5,945 bases of DNA from Chitinophagaceae bacterium (lineage in GTDB: Bacteria > Bacteroidota > Bacteroidia > Chitinophagales > Chitinophagaceae). Location of the stretch: assembly GCA_026785745.1 (NCBI GenBank), contig JAJAZO010000454.1, positions 1 to 5,945 on the forward strand, given 5' to 3'. Under the pieces are notes generated by a model that worked only from the letters and a program-made list of their open reading frames with translations, was not told where the DNA came from and made no database searches. Numbering within the stretch: position 1 is the stretch's first letter; each line of letters starts with the position of its first letter. Of this stretch, positions 1-5,945 are shown piece after piece. Position numbers and translations under genes: made by a program.

Positions 1-69
1 ATATTACCGAATGGAAAATTTGAAGCGGTGGCAGATAACCGGGGTGATGATGCTGCAGAAGGATGGTAA
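1..69 (+). CDS. C-terminal end of a probable gamma-glutamyltransferase (5'-truncated by window)
   Basis: Frame 1 is open from the first base to a TAA at 67-69 and reads ILPNGKFEAVADNRGDDAAEGW. The ending A-D-x-R-G-D-D-x-A-x-G-aromatic resembles the C-terminus of gamma-glutamyltransferase (glutathione hydrolase) small subunits, which commonly finish with a pattern like G-A-x-D-x-R-x-x-D-x-A-x-G-Y/F. Enzymes of that family cleave the gamma-glutamyl bond of glutathione in the periplasm or outside the cell. The catalytic Thr and the autoprocessing site lie outside this window, so the assignment rests on 22 residues only. Frame 2 is also open, to a TAA at 77-79, but its reading (ending MMLQKDGNNE) matches nothing I recognise. 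The stop lies 33 bp before the next start codon, so co-transcription with the DinB gene is possible. Confidence 0.55.
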   Translation: MLPNGKFEAVADNRGDDAAEGW

Positions 70-102
70 TAATGAATAATTAAAAATTAATAGTTAATAA
101 TT
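70..102 (+). other. A/T-only spacer before the DinB gene
   Basis: This 33-bp spacer contains only two G residues and no C. It consists of overlapping AATTAA/TAATAATT-like units, including ATTAA-AAA-TTAAT, a short inverted repeat. An in-frame TAG at 91-93 closes the DinB reading frame just upstream, so the ATG at 103 is the first conventional start available. No Shine-Dalgarno sequence is present. Such A/T-rich leaders are common in Bacteroidota, where many genes start translation without a strong Shine-Dalgarno pairing. I see no terminator or consensus promoter in it. Confidence 0.6.
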
Positions 103-651
103 ATGAGCTCCCTTGGAAAAGAATTTTTGGAAACAGTTGTTCGCCGGTTAAAATATTACAAGGACCTTGGCAATAAAACGATTGAGCAATTAGGCGACTG
201 GGATTTCCATTACCAACCGAATGAAGAATCCAACAGTATTGCCATCATCATTCAGCACATGGCTGGCAATATGCTGAGCCGCTGGACAAATTTTTTAACC
301 GAAGACGGTGAAAAAGAATGGCGGCAGCGGGACGATGAGTTTGCTATACATGAATACAAAAAGGAGCAATTACTGGAGCTGTGGGAAAAGGGATGGGCCT
401 GTTTCTTTGATGCCGTGGAGTCGCTGAAGAAAAAGGATTTGAAAAAAATAATTTATATCCGTCAGGAACCATTGTCTGTTATTGATGCCATCAACCGGCA
501 ATTGGCACATTACCCCTATCATGTGGGGCAAATCATCCACATTGCCAAGATAATTAAGGGCAAAAACTGGAACAATCTATCCATTCCAAAAGGTCATTCG
601 CAGGTGTATAATGATACGGCAGAAATAAAAGACCCGGCGAATAAATTTTAA
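103..651 (+). CDS. DinB-like / DUF1572 family protein
   Basis: This is a complete 182-residue protein, about the usual length for DUF1572, a branch of the DinB/YfiT-like four-helix-bundle superfamily. The diagnostic stretch is at residues 44-80: NSIAIIIQH, then MAGNMLSRW, then the DGEKEWRQRDDEF block, which is the DUF1572 signature as I know it. The expected metal-binding triad is visible as His52 in the second helix and His136/His140 in the HYPYHVGQ motif near the C-terminus. There is no signal peptide or membrane segment, so it should be cytoplasmic. Family members bind a divalent metal; some relatives are thiol-dependent S-transferases or hydrolases, but DUF1572 proteins have no well-established substrate and I assign none. 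The start at 103 is fixed by the in-frame stop at 91-93. It may be co-transcribed with the gene upstream. Confidence 0.9.
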   Translation: MSSLGKEFLETVVRRLKYYKDLGNKTIEQLGDWDFHYQPNEESNSIAIIIQHMAGNMLSRWTNFLTEDGEKEWRQRDDEFAIHEYKKEQLLELWEKGWACFFDAVESLKKKDLKKIIYIRQEPLSVIDAINRQLAHYPYHVGQIIHIAKIIKGKNWNNLSIPKGHSQVYNDTAEIKDPANKF

Positions 652-905
652 AAAAGAAGCTGCTTCATGAAATTAATATTCTTGTTTTCATCTTTTACAT
701 CTGGCAAATCTTTTGTTAAGAAGTAGTAAATGGGAAAATGATATATTGCCAGCTACGATTAAAATTTACTATCCTTCAAACCACCTGCCATTCATACTCA
801 GTTGCCCCTCCTTCTTCCTATTAATTGGTACTGAATTTGCCTTAAGGGAACGATTGCCTACTTTTACAACTTAATTGACTGAACCTGAGGAGATTTAAAA
901 AAATA
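652..905. other. Intergenic spacer between the DinB and TamB genes
   Basis: This 254-bp stretch has no open frame longer than a short peptide on the + strand. It contains a short dyad GAAGCTGCTTC (656-666) right after the DinB stop, and the only ribosome-binding-site candidate lies at its far end (887-892). A TGAATTTG at 832-839 is one base off the Bacteroidota -7 consensus TAnnTTTG, but no TTG sits at the proper -33 distance. The promoter of the TamB gene is presumably in this spacer, but I cannot place it. Confidence 0.5.
887..892 (+). promoter_or_regulatory. Candidate ribosome-binding site for the TamB gene
   Basis: GAGGAG is the only purine-rich Shine-Dalgarno-like sequence before the TamB frame. 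It is 13 nt from the TTG at 906, somewhat longer than the usual 5-10 nt. It lies inside the in-frame extension of the gene that opens at 879, which argues against CTG codons at 879 or 885 as the start and for the TTG at 906. Confidence 0.45.
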
Positions 906-3900
906 TTGAAGTGGTTTTTCCTTACCCTGCTTTTCCTCATTGTCGGGTTATATATTTTTATACAAACTCCCTGGGGGCAAAACTGGATAGCCCGGCAGGT
1001 TACCAAGCGGCTGAGTCGTGACCTGCAGACCAAAGTCACTATTAAGCATGTTGATTTTTCTCTTTTAAACAATATGCACCTCCATGATGTATTGATAGAA
1101 GACCGCAAAGGAGACACTCTCTTATATGCTGGTGATGTAAAAGTGAGAATCACAGACTGGTTCATATTTAAAAAAGAAGCCGAACTAAAATATATAGGGC
1201 TTGAAAATGCAATCATAAAATTTCAACGGACAGATTCTGTCTGGCAGCATCAATTCATATTAGATTATTTTTCTTCTCCCTCCACCGGAAAGAAAAAGAA
1301 AAAGGCAGGTATTCTTTTCAACCTGAAAAAGGTGGAAATGACCAACGTTTCTTTCTTAAAAAAAGATGGCTGGTTAGGCCAGGATATGTTTATGCGGGTT
1401 GGCGGCATGAAGCTGGATGCCGATAGTCTGAGCCTTGCCGGAAATACTTACGACATCACTTCTTTAGTATTAAAAGACCCGGTTGTAGCATTGCATAGTT
1501 ATTCAAAACTGAAACCAGTTTCCGATATTATTTCTGCTGTAGTAGTAGCTGATCATGCTGATGAAATCCGGAAAGCCATTTCCTGGAATAGCAGCCAAAT
1601 GAGTTTTAAAATTGGTAATCTTAAAATCATTAATGGCACCTTTAAATCTGACAAACAACTCAACAGGGAACCCCTTCCGTATTTTGACGGGCAAAATATT
1701 CTCTTTACAGAAATAAATGGTGAGCTCAGCAATGCCAGTTTTATTGGCGATACTGTTTATTCGAGGTTGAAATTAACCGCCAAAGAAAGAAGCGGATTAG
1801 AATTAAAGAACCTGTCAGCCGATGTAAAGTTAACACCACAGGGAATGGCATTCAGCAATATGGACCTTGTTACCAACAGAAGCACCCTTCGCAATTACTT
1901 TTCTATGTCGTATGATGATATGAGTGATATGGGTGATTTCATTCACAAAGTAAAAATGGCTGCGGTATTTGATGATTCTTATGTGGATAGTGATGACCTC
2001 GCCTTCTTTGCCCCGGCAATGAAAACCTGGAAAAAGAAAATAAGCCTGAAAGGAAAAGTAAGAGGAACAGTGGATGATCTTGTAGCAAGAGAAATGATTG
2101 TTAAGGCAGGCAACAGCACTATTTTAAATGGTGATATTTCCCTGACAGGGTTACCCGACATCAATCAAACCTTTATTGATTTTAAAGCCAATGATTTCAG
2201 AACAACCTATAGCGACGCTGCTACATTTATACCGGCCATTCGCCGGGTAACAAATCCTGACCTCCGTAAAATTCAGTATGTAAATTTCAAAGGCAGCTTC
2301 ACTGGTTTTATAAAAGATTTTGTAACCTTCGGCACTATACAAACTAATCTCGGCACCATTACAAGTGATATTAACATGAAGTTGCCCGTTGGTAAAGACC
2401 CGATTTATTCGGGCAGCATTGCTACGGATAATTTTCGTCTCGGAGAATTTATTGGCAATAAAAAAATAGGTTCCGTTTCACTTGCCGGCACAGTAAAAGG
2501 TAGTGGCTTTAATGAAAAAAGCCGTAACACAACCATTGATGGAACCATCCGTTTTGCCGACTATAATAATTACCGGTATGAAAACATTGCCATAAAAGGG
2601 AAGCTTGATAAAAAACTGTTCGAAGGAGTTGCCTCTATCAACGATAAAAATGCCGACCTTACTTTAAACGGTGTTATTGACTTTAACGGTAAAACACCAA
2701 GGTTTGATTTGGTAGCCGATGTAGTAAATGCCAACCTGAAAAACCTGAAACTGATAAAAGACAGTGTGACATTTGCAGGCAAACTCAATATTAATTTTAC
2801 AGGTGATGGCATTGAGAATTTTTTAGGCAATGCAAGAATAACAGATGCTGAAATAACAAAAGATGGCCGTCGTCTTCCTTTCGATTCGCTGATTGTGTCA
2901 TCCCAATACATTGATGGTGTAAAAACACTGACTGCTCTATCCAATGAGTTTGAGGCAAAAATAGATGGCGACTTCAACCTTGCCGGTCTTCCTGATGCAT
3001 TTACTTTTTTCCTTAACAAATATTACCCGGCTTATGTAAAAGCCCCAAAAAAATACCCGGCTAATCAAAACATTAAATTCAATATTACCACTTACAATGC
3101 AGATGAATATTTGCAATTGATTGATTCCAGTCTTAAAGGTTTCAACAACAGTCATTTTGAAGGCAACCTTAATCTTGCCAATAATGAACTAAATTTTACA
3201 GCAGAAGTACCACAGTTTAAATTCCGGCAATACAATTTTGACCAGATAAAAATAATAGCCAAAGGAACGGCAGACAGCCTTGTACTGACAGGGGAAACAA
3301 AAAATATTTATATCAATGACAGTCTGAGTATACCACAGGCAGTGTTCCGGGTAAAAGCAAGAAATGATTCATCACAGGTAAGCATTGTTACAGGTGCCAA
3401 TCAAACAGTGGAAAAAGCTGACATCAATGCATTGGTTCTAACTTATAACGATGGTGTAAAAATTGACTTTGACCCGTCCAGTTTTACGATAAATGGCAAG
3501 ACATGGTCTATTGACGAAAATGGTGAACTGGAGTTCAGAAGTAATAATCCAGCAAAAGGCCAGTTGGTGCTGCGGGAAGGCGAACAAAAAATAATGCTGA
3601 AAACGCAACAGTCGCCTAAAGGAAACTGGAACGATCTGCAAGTAGAACTGACGAAAATAAACCTCGGTGATTTCGCCCCTTTCTTCTTACCAAAAAACAG
3701 GCTGGAAGGATTGATTTCGGGTAACATACTGGTAGAAGATCCGACAAATAACTTAACAATTACTTCGGATGATATACAAACACAATACCTGCGGTTAGAT
3801 AATGACTCATTAGGAGCAGTAAAAACTTCACTGGCTTATGATAATAAAACAAAAAAGCTGAAAATAAAAGGCAACACATTGAACCAGGAAAACTATCTTG

Positions 3901-5744
3901 GTTTTGATGCCAATATTTTTTTAGGCCAGAATGCCAGGGATAATATCATTGCACTAAAAGCAAGAAATTTCGAAATAAAAATTCTTGAACGTTTCCTTGG
4001 AACTCTTTTCACCGATATGCGGGGATACCTGACAGGTGATATTAATCTCTCCGGCGAATTTCAAAACCTGAATATTGCAGGGAAAGGACGATTAAAAGAT
4101 GCAGGGTTAAAAGTAATCTTTACACAATGCTTTTATAAAATACAGGATACAGATATAGAGCTGACCCCGGAAAAAATAAACCTGGATGGTATCGTACTCA
4201 CAGATACAGTTACGGGCAACCCGATTTATATCTCCGGCGGTATGGAACATCAGGCATTTAAAAACATGTTTTATAACCTTGACATTTCTACCCAGAAGCC
4301 TAATACAACCAGCGATAATAATAACAAACCCGTATTATTGCTCAACACCACTTATAAAGACAACAAACAATTTTATGGCAGGGTAAAAGGCACCGGTTCT
4401 TTAACGTTAGCAGGGCCGCAGTCTGAAATGTTTATGACAATTAATGCTATTGCTTCTGATAAAGACAGCAGCAACATTACTATTCCGGCAGCTACGGGCC
4501 GTGAGTCGGGCATTGCCGATTTCCTGGTAGAAAGAAAATATGGACGGGAAATGGATGACAGTGCTTTTAATAAGAATGCTACCAATATTATTTATGATGT
4601 AGAAGTAACAGCAACGCCGATGGTAACTGTAAAAGTGGTACTGGATGAACTGACAGGTGATGAAATAAAAGGAAAGGGTTCGGGCACATTGCAACTTCGT
4701 TCTGGCACATCTGAACCTTTATCTCTTCGTGGCCGGTTCGATATAGAGGAGGGAGATTACTTGTTTACTTTCCAGTCTTTTTTCAAAAAACCTTTTGTGC
4801 TAAAAAAAGGCGAAAACAATTTTATCGAATGGTCAGGCGATCCATATGATGCAAGAATAAACCTGACGGCTGTGTACACTGCCAGCAATGTGAGCTATGG
4901 GCCATTGGCATCTTCATTGCAGGGGCTTGATCAAAGCCAGGCCATCTCCCGTGCAAGGGGCGATGTGTATGTGGTAGCCAAACTGACGGAAAAACTATTT
5001 CAGCCAAAATTCAGTTTCAGTCTTGATTTTCCACCCGCCAGTGTAGTAAATAGTGAGCCATCGCTTGCTTTTGGTTTGCAACAGTTGCAGAAGAATGAGA
5101 ATGAAATGAACAAGCAGGCTACTTACCTGGTGGTACTCGGTGTTTTTGCACCGGTAGAAAGCGGAACTGGCTTTTCTCTGAGTGAAGTAGCCACCAATAG
5201 TTTATCCGGAATATTTTTTAATGTAATAAATGAGCAGGTAAAGAAAATTGTATCTAATATTTTTAAAACCGATAAGCTGAATTTTAATTTCAGCAGTTCC
5301 GTTTATAACAGAAATGTAATTGGTACCGGCACCGGCGGGTTTAACTTAGGCAGTAATGTAAATGCGTCTATTGGCAGCTCGTTATTTAAGAACAGGATAA
5401 TAGTAACAGTAGGCGGTAGTGTAGAGGGAGTTTTAACTGGTAACACCCAGCAAAATGTCGGGTTTCTTAAAGACTTTACAATCGAAATATTAATTAATCA
5501 AAGTGGCACCTTCAGAGCTAATCTTTTTTTACGGGATAATGTGGACTACCTCACTTCTACTACAGGAGCCGGAAGGCAAAACCGCACCGGCCTTGGTCTT
5601 TCTTACCGCAAAGATGTTGACCATATCGGCGATTTGTTCAGGAGAAAGAAAAACAAAAAACCGTCTCCGCCGGTAGAACAAAAACCTGAAGCCATTGCCC
5701 CTGTAGCAGCTGCAAAAGAAGAAGAAGATCCTGAAAAGAAGTAA
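906..5744 (+). CDS. tamB: TamB-like translocation/assembly module protein (AsmA-like superfamily, DUF490 C-terminus)
   Basis: This is an intact 1612-residue protein, longer than E. coli TamB (about 1260) but in the usual range for Bacteroidota. Residues 4-20 form one hydrophobic inner-membrane anchor, followed by QTPWGQNWIARQVTKRL and an AsmA-like first domain (about 40-125, with HVDFSLL and EDRKGDTLLYAGDVKV). The middle is long, beta-strand-rich and almost free of Cys, as expected for the family's lipid-conducting beta-taco groove; a conserved-looking block lies at about 436-500. The DUF490/TamB domain occupies about 1130-1578. It includes GRFDIEEGDYLF (1276-1287), WSGDP (1309-1313) and the FKNRIIVTVGG strand (1494-1504). 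The tail at 1579-1612 is basic, then Pro/Ala/Glu-rich. TamB proteins span the periplasm, work with an Omp85 protein (TamA, or TamL in Bacteroidota), and are linked to outer-membrane protein assembly and phospholipid transport; no Omp85 gene is in the window. The start is TTG; no ATG, GTG or TTG lies between the in-frame stop at 876-878 and 906. Confidence 0.93.
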   Translation: MKWFFLTLLFLIVGLYIFIQTPWGQNWIARQVTKRLSRDLQTKVTIKHVDFSLLNNMHLHDVLIEDRKGDTLLYAGDVKVRITDWFIFKKEAELKYIGLENAIIKFQRTDSVWQHQFILDYFSSPSTGKKKKKAGILFNLKKVEMTNVSFLKKDGWLGQDMFMRVGGMKLDADSLSLAGNTYDITSLVLKDPVVALHSYSKLKPVSDIISAVVVADHADEIRKAISWNSSQMSFKIGNLKIINGTFKSDKQLNREPLPYFDGQNILFTEINGELSNASFIGDTVYSRLKLTAKERSGLELKNLSADVKLTPQGMAFSNMDLVTNRSTLRNYFSMSYDDMSDMGDFIHKVKMAAVFDDSYVDSDDLAFFAPAMKTWKKKISLKGKVRGTVDDLVAREMIVKAGNSTILNGDISLTGLPDINQTFIDFKANDFRTTYSDAATFIPAIRRVTNPDLRKIQYVNFKGSFTGFIKDFVTFGTIQTNLGTITSDINMKLPVGKDPIYSGSIATDNFRLGEFIGNKKIGSVSLAGTVKGSGFNEKSRNTTIDGTIRFADYNNYRYENIAIKGKLDKKLFEGVASINDKNADLTLNGVIDFNGKTPRFDLVADVVNANLKNLKLIKDSVTFAGKLNINFTGDGIENFLGNARITDAEITKDGRRLPFDSLIVSSQYIDGVKTLTALSNEFEAKIDGDFNLAGLPDAFTFFLNKYYPAYVKAPKKYPANQNIKFNITTYNADEYLQLIDSSLKGFNNSHFEGNLNLANNELNFTAEVPQFKFRQYNFDQIKIIAKGTADSLVLTGETKNIYINDSLSIPQAVFRVKARNDSSQVSIVTGANQTVEKADINALVLTYNDGVKIDFDPSSFTINGKTWSIDENGELEFRSNNPAKGQLVLREGEQKIMLKTQQSPKGNWNDLQVELTKINLGDFAPFFLPKNRLEGLISGNILVEDPTNNLTITSDDIQTQYLRLDNDSLGAVKTSLAYDNKTKKLKIKGNTLNQENYLGFDANIFLGQNARDNIIALKARNFEIKILERFLGTLFTDMRGYLTGDINLSGEFQNLNIAGKGRLKDAGLKVIFTQCFYKIQDTDIELTPEKINLDGIVLTDTVTGNPIYISGGMEHQAFKNMFYNLDISTQKPNTTSDNNNKPVLLLNTTYKDNKQFYGRVKGTGSLTLAGPQSEMFMTINAIASDKDSSNITIPAATGRESGIADFLVERKYGREMDDSAFNKNATNIIYDVEVTATPMVTVKVVLDELTGDEIKGKGSGTLQLRSGTSEPLSLRGRFDIEEGDYLFTFQSFFKKPFVLKKGENNFIEWSGDPYDARINLTAVYTASNVSYGPLASSLQGLDQSQAISRARGDVYVVAKLTEKLFQPKFSFSLDFPPASVVNSEPSLAFGLQQLQKNENEMNKQATYLVVLGVFAPVESGTGFSLSEVATNSLSGIFFNVINEQVKKIVSNIFKTDKLNFNFSSSVYNRNVIGTGTGGFNLGSNVNASIGSSLFKNRIIVTVGGSVEGVLTGNTQQNVGFLKDFTIEILINQSGTFRANLFLRDNVDYLTSTTGAGRQNRTGLGLSYRKDVDHIGDLFRRKKNKKPSPPVEQKPEAIAPVAAAKEEEDPEKK

Positions 5745-5828
5745 TGCTGCATTTCCTGCTTATTCGGTAGTGTCTCAGTTTGAAATAGCTTGGAACCACA
5801 TAGACATATAGAACACATTATAAATACA

Positions 5829-5854
5829 CACATAGCTTCAGAGTTAACTATGTG
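5829..5854. repeat. Small hairpin inside the element (CACATAG / CTATGTG)
   Basis: CACATAG (5829-5835) and CTATGTG (5848-5854) form a perfect 7-bp stem with a 12-nt loop. Neither strand has a T-run directly after the stem, so it is not a canonical intrinsic terminator. The stem reuses the same ACATAG core found in the larger inner arms. Confidence 0.6.
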
Positions 5855-5858
5855 AAAA

Positions 5859-5877
5859 CCCCGCCTGCCGGACGGGC
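5859..5877. repeat. G/C-rich dyad embedded in the A/T-rich element
   Basis: A G/C-rich block interrupts otherwise A/T-rich DNA. GCCTGCCGGACGGGC (5863-5877) is an imperfect palindrome (one G-T pair and one C-A mismatch), and CCCG (5860-5863) can alternatively pair with CGGG (5873-5876). It sits near the centre of the nested repeat, where it would form the tip of the large stem. Confidence 0.5.
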
Positions 5878-5945
5878 ATGTATGCTTCTTATGTGTCTAT
5901 GTGGTTCAACTTCATTTAACTATGTCAATATTCAAACTGATACAC

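Larger units (their letters stand above)
5793..5907. repeat. Inner inverted repeat, perfect 14-bp arms
   Basis: GAACCACATAGACA (5793-5806) is the exact reverse complement of TGTCTATGTGGTTC (5894-5907). The pairing continues inward to 5811/5889, giving 19 paired positions that include two G-T pairs, so a stable RNA stem or DNA cruciform is possible. The arms are offset within the larger element: 8 bp separate the left arm from the left outer repeat, but 23 bp separate the right arm from the right outer repeat. That suggests an insertion or duplication on the right side. Confidence 0.8.
5770..5945. repeat. Nested inverted-repeat element downstream of tamB (MITE-like or interspersed intergenic repeat)
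   Basis: The outer arms are GTGTCTCAGTTTGAA (5770-5784) and TTCAAACTGATACAC (5931-5945), complementary at 14 of 15 positions (mismatch C5774). Inside them lies a second, perfect 14-bp inverted repeat, and inside that a small hairpin and a G/C-rich dyad. The hexamer ACATAG or its complement occurs five times (5798, 5830, 5848, 5897, 5920). The element encodes nothing recognisable and begins 25 bp after the tamB stop. Terminal inverted repeats on a short noncoding body are typical of MITEs, the non-autonomous relatives of insertion sequences. It could instead be a family-specific intergenic repeat or a large hairpin acting on transcript ends. Target-site duplication cannot be tested because the window ends at the right arm. 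The structure is certain; its identity is not. Confidence 0.6.

Noticed and set aside
656..691. Dyad GAAGCTGCTTC and an ATGAAA/TTTCAT pair after the DinB gene as a terminator
   Set aside because: The stems are only 4-6 bp and no T-run follows on the + strand. On the minus strand a T-run does follow the GAAG/CTTC stem, but no minus-strand gene ends there.
667..726. 19-codon + strand frame starting MKLIFLFSSF after the DinB stop
   Set aside because: It looks like the start of a signal peptide but stops at once at TAG 724-726, has no clear ribosome-binding site and cannot be separated from chance.
802..839. Bacteroidota-type promoter: TTG at 802-804 and TGAATTTG at 832-839
   Set aside because: The -7 element has one mismatch and the 27-bp gap is longer than the roughly 17-23 bp expected, so I do not call it.
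842..1216. Minus-strand open frame of 124 codons over the start of tamB
   Set aside because: It lies mostly inside tamB, antisense to it, and its Ser/Arg/Cys-rich translation resembles no protein family; it is a shadow of the real gene.
2570..3019. Minus-strand open frame of 149 codons inside tamB
   Set aside because: It is fully antisense to the well-supported tamB frame, with no recognisable domain; long antisense frames are expected in a 4.8-kb gene.
5603..5833. Minus-strand 76-codon frame running from the repeat element into tamB
   Set aside because: It starts in noncoding repeat DNA and continues antisense through the tamB tail; its low-complexity Ser/Phe-rich content comes from the Glu/Lys codons of the real gene.
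5793..5925. CRISPR array suggested by the repeated ACATAG motif
   Set aside because: The copies are very short, irregularly spaced and in both orientations; there is no constant repeat-spacer structure.

Overview
The window looks like an ordinary chromosomal stretch from a member of the Bacteroidota, most likely near the Chitinophagaceae/Sphingobacteriales. The reasons are the A/T-rich spacers built almost only of A and T, weak or distant Shine-Dalgarno signals, a DUF1572-type DinB protein, and a very long TamB of the Bacteroidota type. The lineage is an inference from style and protein families; no marker gene is present.

Layout, left to right, all genes on the + strand. (1) Positions 1-69 hold the last 22 codons of a gene that enters from the left; the ending resembles the C-terminus of gamma-glutamyltransferase small subunits. 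(2) After a 33-bp, nearly pure A/T spacer comes a complete 182-residue DinB/DUF1572 protein (103-651) with the His, His-x3-His metal-binding pattern. (3) A 254-bp spacer (652-905) has no convincing gene, promoter or terminator, except a GAGGAG ribosome-binding-site candidate near its end. (4) Positions 906-5744 encode one intact 1612-residue TamB-like protein (AsmA-like superfamily, DUF490 C-terminus). It has an N-terminal membrane anchor, a long beta-rich periplasmic body and a charged low-complexity tail, and it seems to start at TTG. (5) The last 200 bp are noncoding and carry a compact nested inverted-repeat element. Its outer 15-bp arms lie at 5770-5784 and 5931-5945, so the window stops exactly at the outer edge of the right arm.

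The three genes do not form an obvious pathway. The first two are close enough to be co-transcribed. The TamB gene is separated by a longer spacer and probably has its own transcript. I found no undescribed multi-gene system here. The most interesting item is the 176-bp nested repeat downstream of tamB, which looks like a MITE-like or other interspersed intergenic repeat; second is the non-ATG start of the TamB protein.
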